Part shown: positions 1-5,393 of the stretch, in pieces
Layout: each line of letters opens with the position of its first letter
Position numbering within the stretch: the stretch's first letter is position 1
NCBI GenBank assembly: GCA_011620345.1
Contig: WOZJ01000002.1
Location: 1-9,139, forward strand
Source of the DNA: Nitrospirota bacterium
GTDB lineage: Bacteria; UBA2233
Direction of reading: 5' to 3'
Length of the DNA: 9,139 nt
The notes under the pieces: generated by a model
Seen by the model: the letters and a program-made list of their open reading frames with translations, nothing else
The model's database searches: none
Told to the model about the DNA's origin: nothing
Made by a program: the position numbers and the translations under genes

Positions 1-31
1 AGCAGTCTCTTTCGTAGTGAAGAAAATATGT

Positions 32-46
32 GTTGAAAAAGTGAAC
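32..46. promoter_or_regulatory. Weak distal copy of the upstream inverted repeat
   Basis: The sequence reads GTTGAA-AAA-GTGAAC. The left arm is identical to the two better copies downstream, but the right arm matches TTCAAC at only four of six positions. Its centre lies about 51 bases upstream of the next copy, close to five helical turns. It is proposed as a third, weak binding site for the enhancer-binding regulator encoded at 5394. The similarity is seen directly; binding is inferred. Confidence 0.3.
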
Positions 47-82
47 CTCAAAAAGGGCTTTTTATGGGGATTTTAAAATTCT

Positions 83-97
83 GTTGAAAATTTCATC
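83..97. promoter_or_regulatory. Candidate enhancer site, imperfect inverted repeat
   Basis: GTTGAA-AAT-TTCATC has the same 6-3-6 layout as the perfect copy at 106-120, with one mismatch in the right arm. The two centres are 23 bases apart, about two helical turns, so dimers would sit on nearly the same DNA face. This arrangement is typical of NtrC-family upstream activating sequences. The likely binder is the regulator encoded at 5394-6752, which is an inference. Confidence 0.5.
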
Positions 98-105
98 GTG
101 CATTC

Positions 106-120
106 GTTGAAAGATTCAAC
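106..120. promoter_or_regulatory. Candidate enhancer site, perfect inverted repeat
   Basis: GTTGAA-AGA-TTCAAC is a perfect 6-base inverted repeat with a 3-base spacer. Its centre is about 96 bases upstream of the -12 element of the sigma-54 promoter at 196-211, a normal distance for an enhancer-binding activator acting by DNA looping. A further isolated TTCAAC half-site lies at 153-158. The regulator with a Fis-type helix-turn-helix encoded in this window is the natural candidate to bind here. Confidence 0.55.
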
Positions 121-195
121 ATTTTTGGAACCGTGCAGGTCTCACAAAAAACTTCAACAGGCCGAAAGTGTGGAAAAATCAGGCACGCTACGGCA

Positions 196-211
196 TGGCA
201 TCATTATTGCG
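196..211 (+). promoter_or_regulatory. Sigma-54 (-24/-12) promoter for the six-gene operon
   Basis: TGGCATC-ATTA-TTGCG closely matches the sigma-54 consensus TGGCACG-N4-TTGCW. It has the invariant GG (197-198) and GC (209-210) at the required spacing. Transcription should start around 221-223, leaving a leader of about 30 bases that contains the AAGGAG Shine-Dalgarno at 241-246 and the ATG at 253. A sigma-54 promoter needs an AAA+ activator, and one with the GAFTGA sigma-54 contact loop is encoded at 5394. The promoter match is direct; activity is inferred. Confidence 0.8.
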
Positions 212-252
212 TACATATTAAGCGTGGACAGTCGAAAAAAAAGGAGAAGGCC

Positions 253-1377
253 ATGAAAAGTCTCATTGCAGGGTTTGGGTTCTTCGCGATTCTGACTTTG
301 ACCCTTCCATTGCTCGCGTTGACGATGTTTGTGCTTCGTTACGCCGGGTTCCTCGTTCTTGTCCCAATAGGGGCGGCCCTTGTGGGAAAAGAGTTGGGAG
401 TTGCCGTTTGTGAAGGGTCTGGACGTACGATTCAAAGGAGGGTTGCCATGAAACGTAGGTTGTTGGATGCTTTCGCCGCGCTGGCCGTTTTGCTCGGCGT
501 CGTCGTAGCCATTCCCGTGATGGCGCTCGGGGTCGTCTTGTTGCGGCCGCTTTTGCTTGGTGCGGTTCCTGTCGGGGTTGTCGGTATTGGGCTTGCTCGC
601 TTAGTTTCTGCCAGGCGCGTGGGCGAGGGCCTTACCAAGCTGATGGTGACCGTCTCGGTCCTGATCGGCTTGCTCGTGGCAATCCCGCTTATGGCCTTTC
701 TTGGGTTTACGCTGCGCTATGCGCTGGCCCTGGCTATCCCTGCGGGCGTGATTGGAGGCGCGCTCGCGCTCGCGCTTGATCCGAGCTTCAGGGCCTTGAT
801 CCTCGAAAAGACGGCCGATCGGCGTTTGCGGCAGATCATGGGGTTTATGCTTTCAGACAACTGCCTTTATTCCCCAAGCCATACCTGGACAAGGGTAGGG
901 ATCGGCCGGAAAGAGGCGGAAATCGGCCTGGATGACTTCGCCCAGAAGCTCCTTGGGAAGGCCGGCGCGATCGAGCTTTCGGTAACCCCGGGCACACTGG
1001 TGAAGCAGGGCGAAACGATCGGGATGCTCCGGCACGACGGGCGTTCGATTCCGATCAAGTCTCCGCTCGAAGGGGTCGTCTCCAGCCTGAACAGGGGCGT
1101 TTTGAGCGATCCTGGCAGGATTAACCATGACCCATACGGCAGGGGTTGGATCCTGAAACTCGAGCCGCAATCGTTTGCCTACGACCGTGTCCTGTTGAAG
1201 ACCGGAGAAGCGGCGAGGGAATGGCTCCAAAACGAACTTGAGCGCTTCCGGGTGATCGTTCAGGGTAGCCCAGCGCTTGTCCCCGTCCTTCAGGATGGCG
1301 GCGTATTTGTAGAGAACCTGGCCGAACACTTGGACGATGCCACGTGGGCAAGGCTCAAAGAAAGCTTTTTCAAATAA
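253..1377 (+). CDS. Polytopic membrane protein with triplicated hairpin and C-terminal GcvH-like domain
   Basis: The product is 374 residues. The ATG at 253 is chosen because AAGGAG lies 7-12 bases before it. An in-frame GTG at 133 would lie upstream of the predicted transcription start. Residues 1-176 hold three related hydrophobic hairpins (about 3-50, 69-118, 129-176). Residues 205-305 resemble the glycine-cleavage H protein fold, with YSPSHTW, IGLDDFAQKLLG and IKSPLEGVV. The position of the lipoyl lysine, eight residues before the Pro of SPLEG, is Gly263, so classical lipoylation is not expected. Residues 315-374 form an extra C-terminal domain with VLQDGGV, shared with the products starting at 3580 and 4564. 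It is first in the operon, 11 bases before the Fe-S gene. A role as membrane scaffold or assembly factor for the Fe-S/NrfD module is inference; the true function is unknown. Confidence 0.85.
   Translation: MKSLIAGFGFFAILTLTLPLLALTMFVLRYAGFLVLVPIGAALVGKELGVAVCEGSGRTIQRRVAMKRRLLDAFAALAVLLGVVVAIPVMALGVVLLRPLLLGAVPVGVVGIGLARLVSARRVGEGLTKLMVTVSVLIGLLVAIPLMAFLGFTLRYALALAIPAGVIGGALALALDPSFRALILEKTADRRLRQIMGFMLSDNCLYSPSHTWTRVGIGRKEAEIGLDDFAQKLLGKAGAIELSVTPGTLVKQGETIGMLRHDGRSIPIKSPLEGVVSSLNRGVLSDPGRINHDPYGRGWILKLEPQSFAYDRVLLKTGEAAREWLQNELERFRVIVQGSPALVPVLQDGGVFVENLAEHLDDATWARLKESFFK
259..783 (+). repeat. Three tandem membrane-hairpin repeats within the first gene
   Basis: Repeat units at about 259-402, 457-606 and 637-783 each encode some 50 hydrophobic residues. 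They share a pattern of P-[LVM]-[LM]-A, then six or seven residues, LR, then P-x-G near the end. Units 2 and 3 are closest, sharing VAIP-x-MA and LR at the same positions. The small protein encoded at 4319 has one similar segment (VLIPLIG, then AVRAL). This indicates duplication of a one-hairpin module at protein level. The DNA itself has diverged. Confidence 0.6.
435..450 (+). promoter_or_regulatory. Strong internal Shine-Dalgarno and ATG inside the first gene
   Basis: AAAGGAGGGTTGCC directly precedes an in-frame ATG at 448 (Met66 of the 374-residue protein), which begins the second hairpin unit. The AGGAGG core is stronger than the one at the annotated start. A shorter 309-residue isoform beginning with hairpin 2 is therefore possible. 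Alternatively this is the relic start of a formerly separate gene. Initiation here is inferred, not shown. Confidence 0.45.
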
Positions 1378-1388
1378 GGAGTGCGGGC

Positions 1389-2285
1389 ATGGACATTCGA
1401 AGGCGAGATTTTCTAAAGCTTACAGGACTTGCGGCAGCGACCGGAATCCTCGGCCCTGGGGGGAACGGAAGGGTCCTCGGGGCCGAGACTGGGCCCAAAG
1501 ACGATGGTTACGGGCTTTTGATCGACACGACGAGGTGCGTTGGATGTCGCTCTTGCGAGCTTGCCTGTGCCGAGGCCAACGGCCTTAAAGAGCCAGAGCA
1601 GTTCGGGGATGAGGCCATCTTTCAAAGGGTCAGGACGACCTCTCCCGATGCCTTTACCGTGGTCAATCGCTACGAGACCCAAAAAGGCCAAGTCTTTCGA
1701 AAGCAGCAATGTATGCACTGCCTTCAACCTGCATGCGAGTCTGCTTGCCTGGTAAGGGCGCTTCGAAAGCATCCGGAAGGCCCGGTCACCTGGAACGATA
1801 AGAAGTGTCTTGGGTGTCGCTACTGCATGATCTCTTGCCCGTTCGACGTGCCCAAGTTCGAGTACAACAGCCCGAACCCGCGGATCCGGAAGTGTACGCT
1901 TTGCTTCGAGCGGGTCAAGGCTGGCAAGCAAACAGCTTGTGCCGAGGCCTGCCCTGTGGAGGCGATTCGGTTTGGCAAACGCTCGGAACTGCTGGAAACC
2001 GCAAAAACAAGGATTTACCAAAACCAGGACAGTTACGTCCATTCCATCTACGGCGAGCACGAGGCGGGCGGAACGAGCGTGATGTACTTATCCGCCGTCC
2101 CGTTCGAGCAGCTTGGCCTCAACACGGGCCTCGATAAGAAACCTTACCCCGAGCTGACGCAGGAATATCTGCATAACATCGTGCTGGTGGATTTATTCTT
2201 CCCCATCTTCTTGCTCGGCATAAGCTATGCGGTGAAGGGCAGGGAGAAGGAGATCAAAGCCCAAACGAGGGAGGAAGAGCGATGA
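1389..2285 (+). CDS. Tat-exported HybA/HmcB-like ferredoxin with four [4Fe-4S] clusters and C-terminal anchor
   Basis: The product is 298 residues. The ATG at 1389 is preceded by AAGGAG at 1376-1381, and it places a twin-arginine signal (RRRDFLKL, residues 4-11) at the N terminus. An in-frame ATG at 1344 would overlap the previous gene and bury that signal. Four Cys quartets are visible: C50-C53-C56-C60, C108-C111-C116-C120, C140-C143-C146-C150 and C169-C172-C184-C188, the pattern of the HybA/DsrO/HmcB electron-transfer family. A hydrophobic segment at about 262-282 is a C-terminal anchor, as in HybA. The protein should sit on the periplasmic face and pass electrons to or from the NrfD-type partner, whose gene overlaps its stop codon by ATGA. 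No molybdopterin, hydrogenase or cytochrome subunit is encoded nearby, so the redox partner is unknown. Confidence 0.9.
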   Translation: MDIRRRDFLKLTGLAAATGILGPGGNGRVLGAETGPKDDGYGLLIDTTRCVGCRSCELACAEANGLKEPEQFGDEAIFQRVRTTSPDAFTVVNRYETQKGQVFRKQQCMHCLQPACESACLVRALRKHPEGPVTWNDKKCLGCRYCMISCPFDVPKFEYNSPNPRIRKCTLCFERVKAGKQTACAEACPVEAIRFGKRSELLETAKTRIYQNQDSYVHSIYGEHEAGGTSVMYLSAVPFEQLGLNTGLDKKPYPELTQEYLHNIVLVDLFFPIFLLGISYAVKGREKEIKAQTREEER

Positions 2286-3595
2286 AACGCCAAGACTCAA
2301 AGATGCCCATGCGGGTCGAGCCACTTAGGAGGGCAACGAGGCCCTCGTTTAGGGCGCTAAGCACCGAGTTTGCAAGGTTCGTACGTTTCATACTTGAAGA
2401 GCTCAAGCCCAAGGGCAAGATTCTTACGCCCTTTAACGTGATCACGGGCGTGATCATCCTCGTTGGGCTCGTGATCATCGTCGTTCGGTTTGCCAAGGGG
2501 CTTGGTGCCGTAACGAACCTCTCCCAGGAGTTCCCCTGGGGGCTGTGGATCGGGTTTGATGTTGTCACGGGCGTGGCCTTTGCGGGCGGTGCCTACGTTT
2601 TGACGTTCATGGTCTACATCCTGGGGTTAGAAAAATACCACCCTATTGCCCGGATCACGGTGCTTAACGGTTTTTTGGCCTACGCGTTTTATGCAGGAGC
2701 GCTCCTGCTCGACATCGGGCGTCCTTGGCATATCTTCAACCCGATCATCGGGAACTCTTTCGGGGCCGCTTCGGTTATGTTCCTCGTCGCCTGGCATTTC
2801 TTCTTGTACACGGTGGCTGAGTTCGTAGAGTTCTCCCCGGCCATCGGCGAGTGGTTAGGCTACCGGAGGCTTACTCGTATCTTGCAATCATTGACGCTCG
2901 CGGCCGTCATCTTCGGCATCATGCTCTCGACGGGCCATCAATCTGGGTTGGGGGCGCTGTTCTTGATGGCCAAGGGCAAGTTGCATCCGCTTTGGTATTC
3001 AAGCCTCTTGCCCGTTTCATTCTTTGTCTCCAGCATCTTTGCCGGGCTGTCGATGGTGATCTTGGAGGGAACGATCAGCGAACGGGTGTTTTCCGACCGC
3101 ATTCCAGGCACCCATAAGGCTTCCCACGGCGAGATCGTGGTCGGCCTTTCCAGGGTATGCGTAGGAGCGATGTTCGTCTACTTGTTCCTCGAGGTCGCCA
3201 AGCTCATAAACGAAGGGACGATTGGCTACCTTGCGACCCCGATGGGCGCCTGGTACCTGCTGGAGGTCTTGGGATTCATGCTTATCCCGGCGGGCCTGTT
3301 CCTTCTGGGGGCTCGAAGCGCCAACCTGTTCATGCTCAAAATCGCCGCGTTCGGAACGGTGCTTGGCGTTGCGCTCAACCGTCTCAACGTCTCGATCATC
3401 GCCTACAAATGGAATGCTCCTTTCCATTACGTGCCCTCCTGGATGGAGATTTGGGTGACGCTTGCCGTCATCAGTGCGGAGATTTGGGCGCTTCGCTGGA
3501 TTGTCCGCCGCATGCCCGTTTACGAAGAACATGAAGAACATTTGGATGTCGAAGAACTATCGGTTAAGGAGGGAGTCCAATGGAAGGCTATGTAG
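2282..3595 (+). CDS. NrfD/HybB-family membrane subunit, quinone-interacting
   Basis: This 437-residue protein has about ten predicted membrane segments between residues 50 and 410. HybB-type signatures are visible: PWGLWIGFDVVTG (85-97), DIGRPWHIFNP (144-154), AWHFFLYTVAE (170-180), STGHQSGLG (216-224), LHPLWYSSLLPVSFF (234-248) and LNRLNVSIIAY (365-375). Members of this family bear no cofactor of their own and exchange electrons between menaquinone and an attached Fe-S subunit, here the product of the preceding gene (ATGA overlap at 2282). The C-terminal tail is acidic (EEHEEHLDVEE), and its last 16 bases overlap the next gene. Whether the pair reduces or oxidises quinone cannot be told from sequence. 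It most resembles the HybAB-like halves of Hyb and Hmc complexes. Confidence 0.92.
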   Translation: MKRQDSKMPMRVEPLRRATRPSFRALSTEFARFVRFILEELKPKGKILTPFNVITGVIILVGLVIIVVRFAKGLGAVTNLSQEFPWGLWIGFDVVTGVAFAGGAYVLTFMVYILGLEKYHPIARITVLNGFLAYAFYAGALLLDIGRPWHIFNPIIGNSFGAASVMFLVAWHFFLYTVAEFVEFSPAIGEWLGYRRLTRILQSLTLAAVIFGIMLSTGHQSGLGALFLMAKGKLHPLWYSSLLPVSFFVSSIFAGLSMVILEGTISERVFSDRIPGTHKASHGEIVVGLSRVCVGAMFVYLFLEVAKLINEGTIGYLATPMGAWYLLEVLGFMLIPAGLFLLGARSANLFMLKIAAFGTVLGVALNRLNVSIIAYKWNAPFHYVPSWMEIWVTLAVISAEIWALRWIVRRMPVYEEHEEHLDVEELSVKEGVQWKAM

Positions 3596-4293
3596 ACCTG
3601 CACGCACTCAAGGCGCTGAATTACCTTGTGGCCGTCATCTCGCTGATTTCCCTGGTCTTCTTCTGGCAAGTCTTGAAGGCTCCGGCGGTCAGGAGAGTGG
3701 TCCAACGGGTGGGGACGAGCATCGCGGACATGGCCAGGTGGTTTTTCTTGCCGGAGCATTACTACTTCCACCCAGGACATACCTGGGCATGCCCCGGGGA
3801 TGACGGAAGGATGTTGGTGGGCATGGACGACTTTGCCACGAAGCTCGTTGGCCAAATTGACGAGATCGAGCTCCCCAAGCCGGGCACCCGTGTTCGGCAA
3901 GGTCAGGTGGTTTGGAAGGTCCGGGTGGCTGGCAAGACGTTCTCCATGCGTTCGCCCGTCGAAGGGGTCGTGGAGGAAATTCATGAGGCGGTACGTGAGA
4001 ACCCAAGCCTCCTCCTGAATGATCCTTACAAAAACGGCTGGATCTTGCGCATCAGGCCTGAAGACCCGGCCGCTTCACTCTCCACGCTCCTTTCTGGGGG
4101 TCTTGCCAGGCGCTGTCTTGAAACCGACCTGTCAAGGCTGCTCCCAGCTGGCTCGGGAGAGCTTGGTGTACTCGCTCAAGATGGCGGGCTTCTCTTACAA
4201 GACGGCGGGATGCCGATCCACGGGATTGCCCAAGCCCTCGAACCCGAGCGCTGGGATGAGCTCGTTTCCGAAATGTTCCTGACGAAGGAATAG
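3580..4293 (+). CDS. GcvH-like protein with N-terminal membrane helix and no lipoyl lysine at the expected site
   Basis: The product is 237 residues. The ATG at 3580 lies within the end of the NrfD-type gene and is preceded by AAGGAGGGA (3566-3574), so translation is coupled. Residues 13-32 form one membrane helix. Residues 58-160 are H-protein-like, with YYFHPGHTW, VGMDDFATKLVG, the hairpin ending in MRSPVEGVV, and DPYKNGWIL. The lipoyl-lysine position (eight before Pro126) is Gly118; a lysine lies one residue later (Lys119), so modification is unlikely but not excluded. Residues 165-237 match the C-terminal domain of its two paralogues and contain QDGG twice (200-203 and 207-210). The helix should anchor it beside the NrfD-type subunit. 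Which side of the membrane the H-like domain faces is not certain. Its function is unknown, and glycine cleavage is improbable because no gcvT or gcvP is present. Confidence 0.85.
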   Translation: MEGYVDLHALKALNYLVAVISLISLVFFWQVLKAPAVRRVVQRVGTSIADMARWFFLPEHYYFHPGHTWACPGDDGRMLVGMDDFATKLVGQIDEIELPKPGTRVRQGQVVWKVRVAGKTFSMRSPVEGVVEEIHEAVRENPSLLLNDPYKNGWILRIRPEDPAASLSTLLSGGLARRCLETDLSRLLPAGSGELGVLAQDGGLLLQDGGMPIHGIAQALEPERWDELVSEMFLTKE

Positions 4294-4318
4294 GTTCGCT
4301 CAAACGAAGGGGATAGCC

Positions 4319-4567
4319 ATGAAGAACAAGCACGGTCCCGCCAAGGGTGCCAAGGAAAGCCCAAGGACGGCCCTTTGGGTCGTCCTTGGGCCCCTGCTTG
4401 GGCTTATGTATGTTGTCTTGATCCCACTGATCGGGCTTTTTGCGCTTGCGTTTCTGGCGGTTCGTGCGCTCGAGAGAGCGTTTCGTCCTTCAAGGGCGGG
4501 GGTCGTGTATCCTGACGGAGGACTTTCTGTCAAAAAAGCGGGAAAAAAAGAGGGGGAGGAGGGATGA
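4319..4567 (+). CDS. Small hairpin membrane protein
   Basis: The product is 82 residues. It has a basic N terminus (residues 1-17), a continuous hydrophobic stretch at about 18-52 long enough for a tight hairpin or one long helix, and a charged tail ending in KKAGKKEGEEG. A purine-rich GAAGGGGA lies 5-12 bases before the ATG. The hydrophobic core (VLIPLIG, then AVRAL) resembles the repeat unit of the first gene in the operon. Its stop overlaps the next start by ATGA. No database family is recognised by eye. The resemblance suggests a membrane tether for the GcvH-like protein that follows. That would mirror the first gene, where hairpins and H-like domain are one chain. Its size and lack of other motifs limit confidence in function, but gene position and spacing make it a real gene. 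Confidence 0.75.
   Translation: MKNKHGPAKGAKESPRTALWVVLGPLLGLMYVVLIPLIGLFALAFLAVRALERAFRPSRAGVVYPDGGLSVKKAGKKEGEEG
4542..4566 (+). other. Possible -1 slippage run upstream of an ATGA gene junction
   Basis: In the small gene's frame the codons read GGA-AAA-AAA-GAG, giving a slippery A-AAA-AAA heptamer at 4543-4549. The frame of the next gene is -1 relative to it and is open from 4516 through the ATG at 4564. A -1 shift would therefore fuse the hairpin protein to the GcvH-like protein through an RGGGG linker. Ordinary coupled reinitiation at ATGA, with a GGAGG immediately upstream, is the simpler reading. Confidence 0.3.
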
Positions 4568-5286
4568 AGACAATAGAAGGTCTCACGCCCTTGATCCCTA
4601 AAGGCGAAACTGCCTGCGTGTGGATGGAGGCGGGAGTTGTCAATTATAAGCTGTGCGATTGCGAGTGTGGATGCGAATCCTGCCCGTTCGATCGGGCGAT
4701 CAGGAGGCAGAGCGGCCCCGGTGCGCCCTTCTACGAAGCGAGCGGGATAAGGCTGTATCCAGGCCTTTTCTACCACCCAAGGCACCTTTGGGTGATGATT
4801 GAGGAAAAAGGTGAGGTCAGGATTGGGTTGGACGACTTTGCCCAGCGGCTCTTAGGTTCGGTCGAGAGACTTGTACTTCCTAAGACAGGGATAAGGATTG
4901 AGACCAACCCTCCAAAAGTCTTTGCGAGAGGTACGCTTCTTTCGCTTGCTGCTCCGATTCACGGTGTGGTGATCCAGGCGAACAAGAGCCTTATCGACAC
5001 GCCTTCGTTGATCCATGGGCACCCCTACACGAGAGGCTGGCTTGTCAGGGCTGTCCCCTCCCGCCTCAAGGAGGACCTTGAAATGCTCGCGTACGGGCAC
5101 GGGGCAAAGCGTTGGCTCCAAGAAGAGTGCAGCCGACTTACGGGCTTTTTTTCCAGGGCGCTCTCCCCGAGCGAATCCCAGGCCGGACCGACGCTCCAGG
5201 ATGGTGGGGTTCCACTTCTGGAGTCGTTGGACCAGTTCGACCCGCGGACGCTTAAGGAGGCGGTCAGGTTGTTTCTTGTTGGATGA
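4564..5286 (+). CDS. GcvH-like protein with Cys-rich N-terminal motif and no lipoyl lysine
   Basis: The product is 240 residues. It starts at the ATG overlapping the preceding stop and has no membrane segment. The N terminus carries a dense cysteine motif, C18, then C31-x-C33-x-C35-x-C37-x2-C40 followed by PFDRAI, suited to binding a metal or Fe-S cluster. Residues 66-162 are H-protein-like (YPGLFYHPRHLWV, IGLDDFAQRLLG, LAAPIHGVV, HPYTRGWLV). The hairpin is shortened, and the residue eight before Pro131 is Gly123, so there is no lipoyl lysine. Residues 170-240 are the shared C-terminal domain, with AKRWLQEE and TLQDGGVPLLESLD. Proteins with this Cys-plus-H layout are, to my knowledge, commonly auto-annotated as glycine cleavage H protein in deltaproteobacteria, but the gene context here is electron transfer. 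It is the last gene before the probable operon boundary. Exact function is unknown. Confidence 0.85.
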   Translation: MKTIEGLTPLIPKGETACVWMEAGVVNYKLCDCECGCESCPFDRAIRRQSGPGAPFYEASGIRLYPGLFYHPRHLWVMIEEKGEVRIGLDDFAQRLLGSVERLVLPKTGIRIETNPPKVFARGTLLSLAAPIHGVVIQANKSLIDTPSLIHGHPYTRGWLVRAVPSRLKEDLEMLAYGHGAKRWLQEECSRLTGFFSRALSPSESQAGPTLQDGGVPLLESLDQFDPRTLKEAVRLFLVG

Positions 5287-5312
5287 GACAATCTTCTTGC
5301 TCGAGGGCTTGG

Positions 5313-5341
5313 TTGAGTTCTTGGACAAAAGATCGTATACT
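5313..5341 (+). promoter_or_regulatory. Probable sigma-70 promoter of the two-component operon
   Basis: A -35-like TTGAGT (5313-5318) and a -10-like TATACT (5336-5341) are separated by exactly 17 bases in the 107-base gap before the response regulator gene. A constitutive or mildly autoregulated promoter here would let the regulator be made before the sigma-54 operon is induced. A loose match to the upstream repeat (GTTGAG-TTC-TTGGAC, 5312-5326) overlaps the -35, but it is too degenerate to count on. Confidence 0.5.
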
Positions 5342-5393
5342 ATTTCGAAGAAAAAGTTGTTTTAATAATTCCTGTTTATCGGGAGATTAAGCC

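Noticed and set aside
50-64. AAAAAG-GG-CTTTTT as an intrinsic terminator of an upstream operon
   Set aside because: The stem is almost all A-T pairs with too small a loop, so the hairpin would be too weak.
181-195. Second sigma-54-like match starting AGGCACG
   Set aside because: The -24 half fits but the -12 half reads GGCA instead of TTGC. The match at 196-211 is complete.
133-252. In-frame GTG start 120 bases upstream of the first gene's ATG
   Set aside because: It lies upstream of the predicted sigma-54 promoter and transcription start, has no Shine-Dalgarno, and adds a non-hydrophobic, low-complexity leader. The ATG at 253 has a good ribosome site.
1344-1388. Upstream in-frame ATG for the Fe-S protein
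   Set aside because: It would overlap the preceding gene by 34 bases and put 15 residues before the twin-arginine signal. The ATG at 1389 has AAGGAG at proper spacing.
3580-5286. True glycine cleavage system H proteins (gcvH)
   Set aside because: The lipoyl lysine is absent at the aligned position in all copies, they carry extra membrane or Cys-rich and C-terminal regions, and no other glycine cleavage genes are present.
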